From an uncultured Pelagibacteraceae bacterium (GTDB lineage: Bacteria > Pseudomonadota > Alphaproteobacteria > Pelagibacterales > Pelagibacteraceae): a stretch of DNA of 64,000 nt. The notes beneath the pieces were generated by a model. The model saw only the letters and a program-made list of their open reading frames with translations. It did not search any database and was not told where the DNA came from. This document shows, piece after piece, positions 34,437-43,682 of the stretch (within the stretch, counting starts at the first letter, position 1; each line of letters starts with the position of its first letter). The stretch covers positions 1-64,000 of the forward strand of contig CACDMX010000003.1 in NCBI GenBank assembly GCA_902554035.1, read 5' to 3'. The translations under genes were made by a program, and so were the position numbers.

Positions 34437-34655
34437 TTAACCTCCTCCAATAAAGTGGACTATCTCAATTTTATCATTTTCTTTTATTTTAATTTTACTC
34501 AAGTGTTTTTTGTTGACTATTTCTTGATTTAGTTCAATTGCAACCTTATTTAATGGCACTTTAAGTTTCTTAACATAGTCATTTAAAGTGATATTGTATT
34601 GAATTCTAGTTAATTTTCCATTTATTTTAATTTTTATTTTTTTTATATTTTTCAT
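34437..34655 (-). CDS. thiS: Sulfur carrier protein ThiS
   Basis: The 72-residue ubiquitin-fold protein ends in the required Gly-Gly (IVHFIGGG), which is adenylated and thiocarboxylated to carry sulfur for the thiazole ring. Conserved features include the [20 protein letters not shown] segment near residues 24-43 and the [10 protein letters not shown] block before the tail. The gene is followed after one base by thiG, a standard thiSG pair, and it diverges from aroQ with almost no intergenic DNA. Confidence 0.92.
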   Translation of the reverse strand: MKNIKKIKIKINGKLTRIQYNITLNDYVKKLKVPLNKVAIELNQEIVNKKHLSKIKIKENDKIEIVHFIGGG

Positions 34656-34688
34656 AATATATAAGTGTTTTATATATATAAGTGTTTT

Positions 34689-35129
34689 ATGAGTATTAAT
34701 ATTTTAATAATTAATGGACCAAATCTTAATCTATTAGGAAAAAGAGAACAATCACAATATGGAACTATAACTTTTGAGGATTTAAAAAATAAATGCTTAA
34801 AAAAATCAAAAGAAATAGGCATTAATTTAAATTTTACACAATCAAATATTGAAGGAGAAATTGTAAACCTCATTCAAGAAGCAATAAAAAATTATGATGG
34901 AATAATAATAAATGCAGCTGGCTTTACTCATACATCTGTTGCAATACGAGATGCATTAGCTATATTTAAAAAACCAATTATTGAACTTCATATATCAAAT
35001 ATCTATAAAAGAGAAGAATTTCGAAAAAAATCGCTTATAAGTGACGTGGTAACTGGGGGAATATTTGGTATTGGAATTGATGGTTATATTTTAGCCATAA
35101 TTGCAATGCAAAAGATGATTGAAAAATGA
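34689..35129 (+). CDS. aroQ: 3-dehydroquinate dehydratase, type II
   Basis: With the ATG at 34689 the protein has 146 residues, normal for type II enzymes. An in-frame ATG at 34665 would add eight residues and lies in the thiS promoter region, so it is less likely. Motifs are INGPNLNLLGKREQSQYG with the catalytic Tyr, NAAGFTHTSVAIRDAL near residues 75-90, and IELHISNIYKREEFRKKS near 98-115 with the catalytic His. It dehydrates 3-dehydroquinate in the shikimate pathway. It overlaps accB by four bases. Confidence 0.94.
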   Translation: MSINILIINGPNLNLLGKREQSQYGTITFEDLKNKCLKKSKEIGINLNFTQSNIEGEIVNLIQEAIKNYDGIIINAAGFTHTSVAIRDALAIFKKPIIELHISNIYKREEFRKKSLISDVVTGGIFGIGIDGYILAIIAMQKMIEK

Positions 35130-35551
35130 AAATAGATAAAAAACTAATTAAAGAACTTACAGATTATTTAAATGAATTTAAATTAACTGAGCTTGAGTAT
35201 GGAAATAATGAATTAAAAATAAAAGTTTCAAAAGCAAGCTATGGTAAAACTTTGGTCACTTCTGATGAAAAAAATATACCATCAAAAAATAATATTAATG
35301 TAGATAGCAAGTCTGATGGAAAAAAAGTAACATCGCCTATTATCGGAACTGCTTACCTAGCACCTGAACCAGGAGCAAAAAAATTTGTTGAGGTTGGAAA
35401 AAAAATTAAAAAAGGTGATACTCTTCTCATTGTTGAGGCAATGAAAACAATGAATCATGTTCCATCTCCTTTTGATGGAATTGTTAAGGAGATTTGTGTG
35501 AATGATGGTCAACCAGTTGAGTTTGGTCAGACAATATTAGTTATTGAGTAA
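35126..35551 (+). CDS. accB: Acetyl-CoA carboxylase biotin carboxyl carrier protein
   Basis: The 141-residue protein has the biotinylation motif VEAMKTMNHV near residues 107-116, the expected TSPIIGTAYLAPEPGAKKFV entry strand near 68-87, and an N-terminal domain followed by a charged flexible linker (about 40-66). It carries the biotin that AccC carboxylates. The start overlaps aroQ (ATGA) and the stop overlaps accC by one base, the conserved aroQ-accB-accC order of alphaproteobacteria. Confidence 0.95.
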   Translation: MKIDKKLIKELTDYLNEFKLTELEYGNNELKIKVSKASYGKTLVTSDEKNIPSKNNINVDSKSDGKKVTSPIIGTAYLAPEPGAKKFVEVGKKIKKGDTLLIVEAMKTMNHVPSPFDGIVKEICVNDGQPVEFGQTILVIE

Positions 35552-36888
35552 TGTTTAAAAAAATATTGATAGCAAATCGTGGAGAGATTGCTGTTAGAAT
35601 AATAAGAGCCTGTAAAGAGTGGGGAATAGAAACGGTCGCGGTTCATTCTGACGTAGATAAAGATAGCATGCACGTACGTCTAGCAGACGAAAGTGTTTGT
35701 ATTGGTTCTCATCATGCGTCTAATAGTTATTTAAATATACCTGCAATAATTTCTGCAATTGAACTTACTGGTGCAGAAGCTGTTCACCCAGGATATGGAT
35801 TTTTATCTGAAAACTCTAACTTTGCAAAAATTTTAGAAGATAACAAAATAAAATTTATTGGCCCATCATCAAAACTTATTAAAATGATGGGCGATAAAAT
35901 ACAAGCTAAAAAAATTGCAAAAGAAAATGGGCTCCCTGTAATTGAAGGCTCAGAAGGTGGTATTTCTGATGTTAATGAAGCAAAAAAAATTTCAAAAAAA
36001 ATAGGTTTCCCTGTTTTAATTAAAGCAGCAGGAGGTGGTGGTGGAAAAGGAATGAAAATAGTATTTGAAGAAAATAAATTTGATGAATTATTTTTAACTG
36101 CAAAATCAGAGGCTAAAAAATTTTTTGCTAATGACGAAGTATATATTGAAAAATTTTTTCAAAATCCAAGACATATTGAAGTCCAAGTTCTGTCTGGAAA
36201 AAATAGAACAGTACATCTTCACGAAAGAGATTGTTCCGTTCAAAGAAGACATCAAAAACTTATTGAAGAGACTCCTAGTCCAGTATTGAGTGAAGATGTA
36301 AGAAAAAACCTTCTTGAAAAAACTGTCAATATGGTAAGTAAAATTGGTTATCAGGGAGCTGGTACTGTTGAATATATTTATGAAGACAAAAAATTTTATT
36401 TTTTAGAAATGAATACAAGAGTTCAAGTAGAACATCCTGTAACTGAAATGGTAACAGGAATTGATATAATTAAAGAACAAATTTTTATTGCTTTCTCAGG
36501 AAATACAGCTCTTGAACAAAAAGATATTAATCCAAGAGGTCACGCAATTGAATGTAGAATTAATGCTGAAGATCCAAGTAAAAATTTTCAACCCTCTCCA
36601 GGAGTTATAGGGATGTGTCACCAACCATCCGGTTTTAGAACTAGAGTAGATGGAGCAATTTATCAAGGATATAAAGTAACTCCATATTATGATAGTATGA
36701 TTTGTAAATTGATTTGTCACGGAAGAAATAGAACAGAGGCGATTCAGAGAATGGTTAGATCTTTAGACGAATTTGTTATTGAAGGAATAACTACAACAAT
36801 ACCTTTGCATAGAAAATTATTAAATAACAAAAAGTTTATTAACTCTGACTTTAATGTTAGTTGGTTAGATAATGAAAAAATTATTTAA
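35551..36888 (+). CDS. accC: Acetyl-CoA carboxylase biotin carboxylase
   Basis: The 445-residue protein starts MFKKILIANRGEIAVRIIRA, the biotin carboxylase N-domain. The ATP-grasp glycine-rich loop KAAGGGGGKGMKIV is near 157-170, and the catalytic MNTRVQVEHPVTEMVTG block is near 286-302. It carboxylates biotin on AccB using ATP and bicarbonate, the first step in malonyl-CoA formation. Its stop shares TTAA (36885-36888) with the convergent DUF2155 gene. Confidence 0.96.
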   Translation: MFKKILIANRGEIAVRIIRACKEWGIETVAVHSDVDKDSMHVRLADESVCIGSHHASNSYLNIPAIISAIELTGAEAVHPGYGFLSENSNFAKILEDNKIKFIGPSSKLIKMMGDKIQAKKIAKENGLPVIEGSEGGISDVNEAKKISKKIGFPVLIKAAGGGGGKGMKIVFEENKFDELFLTAKSEAKKFFANDEVYIEKFFQNPRHIEVQVLSGKNRTVHLHERDCSVQRRHQKLIEETPSPVLSEDVRKNLLEKTVNMVSKIGYQGAGTVEYIYEDKKFYFLEMNTRVQVEHPVTEMVTGIDIIKEQIFIAFSGNTALEQKDINPRGHAIECRINAEDPSKNFQPSPGVIGMCHQPSGFRTRVDGAIYQGYKVTPYYDSMICKLICHGRNRTEAIQRMVRSLDEFVIEGITTTIPLHRKLLNNKKFINSDFNVSWLDNEKII

Positions 36889-37280
36889 TAACAACTAATT
36901 AACCAAATATCATAAACTGGATGATCAAAAGGATTAATTGTTGGACTTGAGGAAAATGTCCAGCCATTAAAAATAAAAACTTCATCTTTATTTTTGTTAG
37001 TTAAATCCTTAACTTGTAAATATGCAGTTATATCTGGATTATCATCAAATTTAGAATTTTTGCATCTTAGAGGTTTAATAGTAAGATTTTTGAATTTTTT
37101 TTCTTCACCAATTTTAATTTTTAACAAACTGTTTTTCGAGCTCACTTTATCTAAAATTTTAATTTCAATAAAATCCCCTTCTAAAAATTTACTATTTCCA
37201 TCTGAACTTATTGAATAATTAGTAATTAAAAAAAAGAAAGCTATAAAAAAAAATAAAAATTTATTTTTTCCAACTCTCAT
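36885..37280 (-). CDS. DUF2155 family exported protein
   Basis: The frame is open upstream to 37571, but the ATG at 37280 gives a sensible protein: residues 1-30 form a signal peptide (MRVGKNKFLFFFIAFFFLI), and the upstream part only shadows the NDUFA12-like gene in another frame. The 131-residue product ends EVFIFNGWTFSSSPTINPFD then HPVYDIWLISCY, the conserved C-terminal DUF2155 signature of alphaproteobacteria. Function is unknown. It overlaps the NDUFA12-like stop by 20 bases, the usual order in related genomes. Confidence 0.85.
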   Translation of the reverse strand: MRVGKNKFLFFFIAFFFLITNYSISSDGNSKFLEGDFIEIKILDKVSSKNSLLKIKIGEEKKFKNLTIKPLRCKNSKFDDNPDITAYLQVKDLTNKNKDEVFIFNGWTFSSSPTINPFDHPVYDIWLISCY

Positions 37281-37620
37281 ACTTTTTCTTATTTTTCTCA
37301 TTATTTTTATTTGGGTGGTATGAGTTTTCCGTACCAGTTTGATTGGATTGATGAGGTTTTTGCCAATTATATTTTTCAAAATTATGAATATTTTCAATTT
37401 TATTTTGTGTGTAATGCATCCATGAAAACCATTCATTCGGTATTTTCGATGCATCGATTTCATCTTTATAAATAACCCATCTTTTACCTGCCTTGTTTTC
37501 ATAGTATTTGTTACCAAAAGAGTCTTCTCCAACAAATCTTCCAAAAAAAGTAGTTTTGAGTCTTGTTCCAATAGTAGTTTGATTCCACCAAACGAAAATT
37601 TGTTTTATGAATGTCAACAT
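37261..37620 (-). CDS. NDUFA12-like complex I accessory subunit
   Basis: The 119-residue protein begins with a hydrophobic stretch and contains the NDUFA12/B17.2 signature: VGEDSFGNKYYENKAGKRWV near residues 30-49, VIYKDEIDASKIPNEWFSWM near 49-68, and HYTQNKIEN after it. NDUFA12 homologues in alphaproteobacteria are accessory subunits of NADH:ubiquinone oxidoreductase. The C-terminus is asparagine- and lysine-rich. It is the first gene of a two-gene minus operon with DUF2155 and diverges from the NrdJb-like gene across a 114-bp AT-rich spacer. Confidence 0.88.
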   Translation of the reverse strand: MLTFIKQIFVWWNQTTIGTRLKTTFFGRFVGEDSFGNKYYENKAGKRWVIYKDEIDASKIPNEWFSWMHYTQNKIENIHNFEKYNWQKPHQSNQTGTENSYHPNKNNEKNKKKYESWKK

Positions 37621-37734
37621 GTTTTTTTTATTATTATTTCAATTTAAAATTGTAAAAAATAAATTAGACTAAAATAATTATTTGTATATACAATATTGTT
37701 TTAAGACTCAAAAAAAAATAATTTAAGGGCAAAA

Positions 37735-38565
37735 ATGGCAAAATATTTAGTTGAAACCTATTATACGTGCAGTTTCAAGGTAAGTCATTATCTTGATGAT
37801 ATAAATGAATCAGAGCTATCCATGCTTGAAAAAAGAGACGACGGTAAATTTGAGATTTTAGATATAAAATTAGATAATAGAAAAACAAAAAATTTAAACA
37901 CTAAAATAAGCGAAAAAAAATCAAAAGATAACAATATAGAGGTAATAACAGAAAAATCTCATCCAAAATCTGTCTCGAACGATACCAAACAAAATTTTAT
38001 GAAAAAAATTAACGACGGCATTAATAAACGACTAAGTATGCCTGATAGACGTAAGGGTTATATTCAAAAAGCTTCCATTGGTGATCATAAAATCTACCTA
38101 CATACTGGTGAATATGAAGATGGTAAAATAGGTGAAATTTTCATAGATACAAGTAAGGAAGGAGAGCTTGTAAAAGCTTTAATGAACAACTTTGCAATTG
38201 CAATTTCATTGGGTCTTCAGTACGGAGTTCCATTAGATGAGTTCATAAACGCATATGTAGGAACAAAGTTTGAACCCTCTGGAAAAGTTCTTGGAAATGA
38301 TAGAATTTTGAGCGCAACATCAATGTTGGATTACATATTTAGAGAGTTGGCTATATCTTATCAAAATAGAGAGGATCTGGCTCATACCCCATCAATAGGT
38401 AATTCTGATAAATCAAATCAAATTGATGATGAAAACACAGACGATCAAAATCATTTTTTAAAAATTGTAAAAGATATAACTAGTAGAGGTTTTGTTAGAA
38501 GTAATTATAAGAAAAATCTTGTAGATTTGTCAGATATCAAAATTAATCTTAAAGGAAAAAAATAA
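37735..38565 (+). CDS. Stand-alone NrdJ C-terminal (TSCPD) domain protein, NrdJb-like
   Basis: Residues 102-218 of this 276-residue protein ([20 protein letters not shown], then [20 protein letters not shown] and [20 protein letters not shown]) closely resemble the C-terminal domain of adenosylcobalamin-dependent ribonucleotide reductase NrdJ. The [20 protein letters not shown] block and [11 protein letters not shown] segment continue that match. The first 100 residues are charged and low-complexity, and no catalytic domain or radical site is present. Pseudomonas has a split NrdJa/NrdJb, but no NrdJa is next to this gene; aspS follows convergently. It may regulate or have lost its partner. 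Function is not known. Confidence 0.72.
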   Translation: MAKYLVETYYTCSFKVSHYLDDINESELSMLEKRDDGKFEILDIKLDNRKTKNLNTKISEKKSKDNNIEVITEKSHPKSVSNDTKQNFMKKINDGINKRLSMPDRRKGYIQKASIGDHKIYLHTGEYEDGKIGEIFIDTSKEGELVKALMNNFAIAISLGLQYGVPLDEFINAYVGTKFEPSGKVLGNDRILSATSMLDYIFRELAISYQNREDLAHTPSIGNSDKSNQIDDENTDDQNHFLKIVKDITSRGFVRSNYKKNLVDLSDIKINLKGKK

Positions 38566-38567
38566 AT

Positions 38568-40349
38568 TTATTTTTTATTTTTTAATGACAAACTGAGTTC
38601 TTTAAGTTGCCCTTCTGAAACTTCTGAAGGAGCATTCATCATTAAATCTTGAGCATTCTGATTCATTGGAAACATAGTTACTTCTCTAATATTTTTTTCA
38701 TTAGCTAAAAGCATAACTATTCTATCAATTCCAGGAGCAATACCTCCGTGAGGTGGAGCACCATAGCTAAGAGCGTTTATCATGCCTCTAAACTTGTCAT
38801 CAACTTGTTTTTTATCATAACCAGCTATAGAGAACAATTTATACATCAAATCTGGTTTGTGGTTTCTAATTGCACCTGAGGATAATTCTACTCCATTACA
38901 AACTATATCATATTGATATGCTTTTAAATTTAAAGGGTCTTTTAGATTTATATTATCATTATCGCCCTGCGGCATTGAAAAAGGGTTGTGGCTAAACTTG
39001 ATTTTATTATTTTCATCTAATTCAAACATTGGATAATCAACAATCCAACAAAATCCAAAAGAATTATTATCAATTAGATCTAAATCATAAGCTATTTTTT
39101 GTCTTGCAATTGATGAAATTGTTTCTACATCTTTTATTTTTCCACAAGTAAAAAATAAACTATCACCTATACTCGCACCTGTAATTTTCATAATTTCTTT
39201 AAGTGCCTCAATAGAAAAAAACTTTCCTACAGGTCCTTTAGCTGAAATTTCATTTGCATTTTCAATTGTAAAATATGCTAAACCTGATGCACCTTGATCC
39301 TTAGCCCATTTGTCTATGTTATCAAAAAAACTTCTAGGTTTGTCCTTAGTATTCTTTGTAACAATTGCGCGTACTTTTGAACCAGATTTAACCAATTTTT
39401 TGAAAATTTCAAATTTTACATCCTCCCTAGTAAAAATATTTGTTAAATCGTAAATTAATAAGGGATTTCTTAAATCTGGTTTATCGGTTCCATATTTTAG
39501 CATTGAGTCTTTATAAGATATTCTTGGAAATTTATTATTTATAATTTTTTTTGAAGAGAACTTTTTAAATAAACTTACCATTAGCTTTTCAACTACTTTA
39601 AAAATATCTTCTTGCTCAACAAATGACATTTCTAAATCTAATTGATAAAATTCGCCAGGACTTCTATCTGCTCTCGCATCTTCATCTCTAAAACATGGAG
39701 CTATTTGAAAATATTTATCAAATCCAGAAACCATTATTAACTGCTTAAACTGTTGTGGGGCTTGAGGAAGTGCATAAAATTTCCCAGGATTTAATCTGCT
39801 TGGAACAAGAAAGTCTCTTGCTCCCTCAGGACTAGATGATGTAAGTATTGGAGTTTGAAATTCTAGAAAACCTAATTCGCTCATTTCTTTTCTTATGAAA
39901 GAAATTACTTTTGATCTTAAAATAATATTTTCGTGAATTTTTTTTCTTCTTAAATCTAAAAATCTATATTTAAGTCTAATTTCCTCTGAATATTCCTGAT
40001 CTGAAAATACAGGCATTGGAAGTTCTTTGCAGTGACCAAGTAATTCAAAAGAATCTATAACAACCTCAATTTCACCAGTTTTAAGTTCAAGGTTTATAGT
40101 ATCTTTACTTCTTTCTACAACTTTTCCTAAAATCTTAATAACGCTTTCTAACTGGATTTTTTCAAGCTTAACAAAGTATTCATTACTTTTATCAATTACG
40201 CATTGTGTAATACCATAATTATCTCTTAGATCTATAAATAATAAATTTCCATGATCACGTTTTTTATTTATCCATCCAGATAAAATAATATCTTTATTAT
40301 TATTTTTTTTTGTTAATTCGCCACAATTATGTGTTCTATATTTATTCAA
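38568..40349 (-). CDS. aspS: Aspartyl-tRNA synthetase
   Basis: This 593-residue class II synthetase starts with an OB-fold anticodon domain (about 1-110). Motif 2 is visible as CFRDEDARADRSPGEFYQLD (around 215-234) and motif 3 as GIAPGIDRIVMLLANEKNIR near 542-561. The GAD insertion domain (about 290-420) of bacterial AspRS is present. The TSSSPEGARDFLVPSR segment near 168-183 fits. Whether it also charges tRNA-Asn cannot be decided here. The gene is one base downstream of the Hda-like gene. Confidence 0.96.
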   Translation of the reverse strand: MNKYRTHNCGELTKKNNNKDIILSGWINKKRDHGNLLFIDLRDNYGITQCVIDKSNEYFVKLEKIQLESVIKILGKVVERSKDTINLELKTGEIEVVIDSFELLGHCKELPMPVFSDQEYSEEIRLKYRFLDLRRKKIHENIILRSKVISFIRKEMSELGFLEFQTPILTSSSPEGARDFLVPSRLNPGKFYALPQAPQQFKQLIMVSGFDKYFQIAPCFRDEDARADRSPGEFYQLDLEMSFVEQEDIFKVVEKLMVSLFKKFSSKKIINNKFPRISYKDSMLKYGTDKPDLRNPLLIYDLTNIFTREDVKFEIFKKLVKSGSKVRAIVTKNTKDKPRSFFDNIDKWAKDQGASGLAYFTIENANEISAKGPVGKFFSIEALKEIMKITGASIGDSLFFTCGKIKDVETISSIARQKIAYDLDLIDNNSFGFCWIVDYPMFELDENNKIKFSHNPFSMPQGDNDNINLKDPLNLKAYQYDIVCNGVELSSGAIRNHKPDLMYKLFSIAGYDKKQVDDKFRGMINALSYGAPPHGGIAPGIDRIVMLLANEKNIREVTMFPMNQNAQDLMMNAPSEVSEGQLKELSLSLKNKK

Positions 40350-40350
40350 A

Positions 40351-41013
40351 CTAAGCTTCCAATACTTCTTTAATTGATTTTAAATCAATTGGTTTTTTTT
40401 TTTTTAAACTTAATTCATCAATTTTATATATGAATTCAAATATTTTACTATACGATCTATCTATTCTTTTAATAATAAAATCAATCAATTTTTTATCAAT
40501 TGTAATCTGGCGATCAGAAAAACTTTTTAAAATTAAGGCAAACATAAGTTCATCATCAGGTTTTTCAATTTTCGCAAAAAGACAACTTTTTGCTCTAGAT
40601 TTTAAATCGTTCAATTTAAAATTTATTTCATTTATAGGGATAGTTGAATTAATTAGTAAATACTTGTTATCCTGATCAATTAAATTGAACAAAGAATAAA
40701 TTAATACTTCATCAATATTTTTATCAAAATTTTCTAAAACTACATTTTCATAAACTTTAATATCTTGTAAGTTTTCATTTTGAAGTGAATGAGCATCAAT
40801 TTTCTTACCCTTGAATTTTTTTAAAAAAATGTTTGCAAGATGAGTTTTTCCAGAAAAATTAGCTCCACAAATATTTAAAAAATTCTTTTCCCATTTAGGC
40901 CAGCTATTCATTAAGTTAAAAGCAAAATAATTACTATCACTTACATAAAAATCCTCATCCTTGAAATTCTGTTTGTATTCAAAATTTAATAAGAGCTGAT
41001 TTAAATCTTTCAT
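40351..41013 (-). CDS. Hda/DnaA-like AAA+ protein
   Basis: The 220-residue protein resembles the Hda/DnaA AAA+ module: a P-loop CGANFSGKTHLANIFLKKF near residues 48-66, a Walker B-like VVLENFDKN near 91-99 with Asn in place of the usual second acidic residue, and a sensor-type DLKSRAKSCLFAKI near 131-144. The DNA-binding domain of DnaA is absent. Hda with the beta-clamp promotes ATP hydrolysis by DnaA after initiation. Position next to the purM-side gene and DUF2066-like gene is typical in alphaproteobacteria. The start overlaps that neighbour by four bases. Confidence 0.78.
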   Translation of the reverse strand: MKDLNQLLLNFEYKQNFKDEDFYVSDSNYFAFNLMNSWPKWEKNFLNICGANFSGKTHLANIFLKKFKGKKIDAHSLQNENLQDIKVYENVVLENFDKNIDEVLIYSLFNLIDQDNKYLLINSTIPINEINFKLNDLKSRAKSCLFAKIEKPDDELMFALILKSFSDRQITIDKKLIDFIIKRIDRSYSKIFEFIYKIDELSLKKKKPIDLKSIKEVLEA

Positions 41014-42086
41014 TTAATTTTCCATTCTTGATTTTGTATATCAACATATATCTCTTTTGTTTCTAAATCATTTATAAATCGGTTTGGAGAACCATTGTAT
41101 ATTAATTTGTAATAAATTGTTTCATTATTAAATTTAGAAATTTCATAACTAAATAATAAATCTAATTCATCCAGGACTTTTTCAAAGTGCAAAATTTTTT
41201 TATATTCAGATGCGTTTATTGAAATGGTTAATGGAAGTTTTATAGAAGTGTTAATTTTATTTATATCTTTCCAATGATTTTCGTAGATATCTTTAAGTTC
41301 TTTTAGTATTGTATATAAATTCTCTTTGTTGCTTAAATTTATTTTTTTAAAAGTTTGTGTTTCAACTTTCAAATATTCATTAATTTGTATTTTAGATAAA
41401 GTTTTAATTTCATTAAAATTTTTAAATATTAAAACAATTATAAAATCTTTGATATTGTACTTTTCAATAGTTTTTTTGAAATCATATTCCTCAATCGAAT
41501 TTTTATTTTCTATGAGTAAATTGACGTCCTCTAAATCTTCAGTTGGCAAAATATAATTAAGTAAAAAAAATCTCTCTTTATTCTTATTCCATTCGTCATA
41601 AAAAATGTTATCATTAAAAAGTGAAATTTGATTTAACTGCAAATCAACAAATACTGGTATCAATAATATTTCTTTCTTTTTTGGAATAGAAGGAAAAATA
41701 TTTTTTTTTTCAAACAGTTTTAAAGTGTTTTTTCTATTAAAATTTACATCAAAGTTGACTATATATAAATTGTTTACAAATCTCTCTTCTCCCATATTAA
41801 ATGAATCAATCAAACTTTTAACCTCTTTTGTGGATATATTTTTAATTTTTTCTTGATCACTTGAGGTTGTAATCATCGAAACCAATTCCTTGAAAGCTTC
41901 GTTGAATCCTTTATTAATAACTTTTTCCTTATCAAAACTTATATTAAAAGGCTCTGAAATCTCTAAATCTTTAATTTTAAAACTGTTTGCACTTGATGTA
42001 GAAAATAAAATTACATTTATAAATAGAACCAAATAAAAAAAAAATATATAAAGCTTATTCAAATTAAATATTATTTTTAGTTGCAT
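41010..42086 (-). CDS. Exported DUF2066-like protein
   Basis: The 358-residue protein has an N-terminal hydrophobic segment (about 10-34) that could be a signal peptide or anchor, followed by a low-complexity Lys/Asn/Ile-rich body. The order (this gene, an hda-like gene, and divergent purM) matches the DUF2066 proteins of alphaproteobacteria. The only conserved-looking region is the NKGFNEAFKELVSMITTSSD stretch near residues 58-77. Function is unknown. It diverges from purM over just 11 bp. Confidence 0.65.
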   Translation of the reverse strand: MQLKIIFNLNKLYIFFFYLVLFINVILFSTSSANSFKIKDLEISEPFNISFDKEKVINKGFNEAFKELVSMITTSSDQEKIKNISTKEVKSLIDSFNMGEERFVNNLYIVNFDVNFNRKNTLKLFEKKNIFPSIPKKKEILLIPVFVDLQLNQISLFNDNIFYDEWNKNKERFFLLNYILPTEDLEDVNLLIENKNSIEEYDFKKTIEKYNIKDFIIVLIFKNFNEIKTLSKIQINEYLKVETQTFKKINLSNKENLYTILKELKDIYENHWKDINKINTSIKLPLTISINASEYKKILHFEKVLDELDLLFSYEISKFNNETIYYKLIYNGSPNRFINDLETKEIYVDIQNQEWKIK

Positions 42087-42097
42087 ATTTTATACTA

Positions 42098-43126
42098 ATG
42101 AAAAAAAACAAAATTACATATCTAAAAAGTGGAGTGAACATAAAAGCAGCTGATAATTTTGTTAAATTTATAGCGAATATATCAGCAAAAAATAAAGGCA
42201 ATAAAAAGTTCAAAAATATAGGTGGTTTTGGATCAATTTCAGATATCCCTAAAGGTTATAAGAGACCAAAAATCGTGGCTAGTACTGATGGGGTGGGTAC
42301 AAAAATTGAAATAGCAAATATTCTTAATAAATACGATACAATTGGCATTGATTTAGTTGCCATGTGTGTAAATGACCTAATCGTTCAAGGGGCGAAACCA
42401 TTAATTTTTTTAGATTATATATCAATTAATAAAATTGATATTGTAAAACTTAAATCAATAATCAAAGGTATTCAAGCTGGATGTAAATTATCAGAATGTC
42501 AATTAGTTGGTGGAGAAACAGCCGAAATGCCAGGAACATACGAAAAAGGCAAATTTGATATAGCCGGATTTTCAGTTGGCATAGTTGATGAAAAAAAAAT
42601 TCTTGGTAAAAATAAAATAAAAAAAAATGACCTAGTTCTTGCTGTACCATCAAGTGGAGTTCATTCAAATGGATATTCTTTAGTAAGATACATAATAAAT
42701 AAAAAAAAAATCAATTTAAAAAAAAATAATTTTTTAAAAAAAGAATTATTAAAACCAACAAAAATTTATGTTAAAGAAATTTTAAGGTTAATTAAAAGTA
42801 ATCTTATAAATGGATGTGCAAATATTACAGGTGGTGGTATCAAGGACAATATTAAAAGGATCATGCCAGATGGCTTAGTTGCAAATATAAATTTGGAAAG
42901 AATTAAAACAAAAAATATTTTTAGATGGTTAAAAAAAAATAATATCACTGATAATGAAATGTTAAAAACATTTAATTGTGGAGTAGGTTTTTGTATAATT
43001 ATAAAACCACAAAATTTAAAAAAAATTAAAAAATTTTTTAAAAAAGATTACAAGCCATATTTAATAGGTAAAATTGTCCAGGGCAAAGGTAAAATCAAAT
43101 TACATGAAAAAATTAATTGGTCCTAA
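42098..43126 (+). CDS. purM: Phosphoribosylformylglycinamidine cyclo-ligase (AIR synthetase)
   Basis: The 342-residue protein has the PurM ATP-binding strand KIVASTDGVGTKIEIANIL near residues 60-78, the LVAMCVNDLIVQGAKPLIFL block near 87-106 and the QLVGGETAEMPGTY motif near 134-147. It closes the imidazole ring to give AIR in purine synthesis. It overlaps the downstream purN by about 20 bases and is separated by 11 bp from the divergent exported protein gene. Confidence 0.96.
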   Translation: MKKNKITYLKSGVNIKAADNFVKFIANISAKNKGNKKFKNIGGFGSISDIPKGYKRPKIVASTDGVGTKIEIANILNKYDTIGIDLVAMCVNDLIVQGAKPLIFLDYISINKIDIVKLKSIIKGIQAGCKLSECQLVGGETAEMPGTYEKGKFDIAGFSVGIVDEKKILGKNKIKKNDLVLAVPSSGVHSNGYSLVRYIINKKKINLKKNNFLKKELLKPTKIYVKEILRLIKSNLINGCANITGGGIKDNIKRIMPDGLVANINLERIKTKNIFRWLKKNNITDNEMLKTFNCGVGFCIIIKPQNLKKIKKFFKKDYKPYLIGKIVQGKGKIKLHEKINWS

Positions 43127-43682
43127 AAAAGTAAAGACTGCTGTATTTATCTCTGGAAAAGGAAGTAATCTTAAAAATTTGATCAAATTCTCAAGATTTA
43201 AAAAATATCCTTTTTCCATAAATTTGATAATTAGCAATAATAAAAAAGCTAAAGGACTGAAATATTCAAAAAAATATAATATAGAAAAAAAAATTATCAA
43301 ATATGATAAAAAATTAAAAACTGACAAAATGATTTTAAATTTTTTAATAAAAAAAAAAATAGAACTAATTTGTCTTGCTGGATTTATGAAAATCTTATCA
43401 AAAAATTTTATTAAAAATTTCAAAGGTAAAATAATAAATATACATCCATCATTACTTCCAAAATATAAAGGATTAAATACACACTTAAGAGCTATAAAAA
43501 ATAACGATAAATTTTCAGGATGTACTGTACACCATGTTACATCAAAATTAGATACTGGAAAAATAATTCTTCAAATAAAAGTTAAAATAGATAAAAAAGA
43601 TACTCCAGAGACTTTGGCAAAAAAAATTCTTAAAAAAGAACATTTGATTTATCCTGCTGCAATTAAAAAGATTTTAAACTAG
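43104..43682 (+). CDS. purN: Phosphoribosylglycinamide formyltransferase
   Basis: The start is taken at ATG 43104 (MKKLIGPKKVKTAVFISGKG), giving 192 residues, normal for PurN; the frame is open to an upstream ATG at 43074 inside purM. The active site is clear: NIHPSLLPKYKGLNTHLRAI holds the Asn and His, and SGCTVHHVTSKLDTGKIILQ holds the Asp. It formylates GAR with 10-formyl-THF. The stop TAG shares CTAG (43679-43682) with the convergent ndk stop. Confidence 0.94.
   Translation: MKKLIGPKKVKTAVFISGKGSNLKNLIKFSRFKKYPFSINLIISNNKKAKGLKYSKKYNIEKKIIKYDKKLKTDKMILNFLIKKKIELICLAGFMKILSKNFIKNFKGKIINIHPSLLPKYKGLNTHLRAIKNNDKFSGCTVHHVTSKLDTGKIILQIKVKIDKKDTPETLAKKILKKEHLIYPAAIKKILN

Noticed and set aside
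37281-37571. N-terminal extension of the DUF2155 ORF to 228 aa
   Set aside because: It overlaps the NDUFA12-like gene in another frame and precedes a clear signal-peptide start at 37280.
37621-37734. Possible tRNA or small RNA in the divergent spacer
   Set aside because: Very AT-rich, no cloverleaf, only a short CAATTT/AAATTG palindrome that is expected by chance at this composition.
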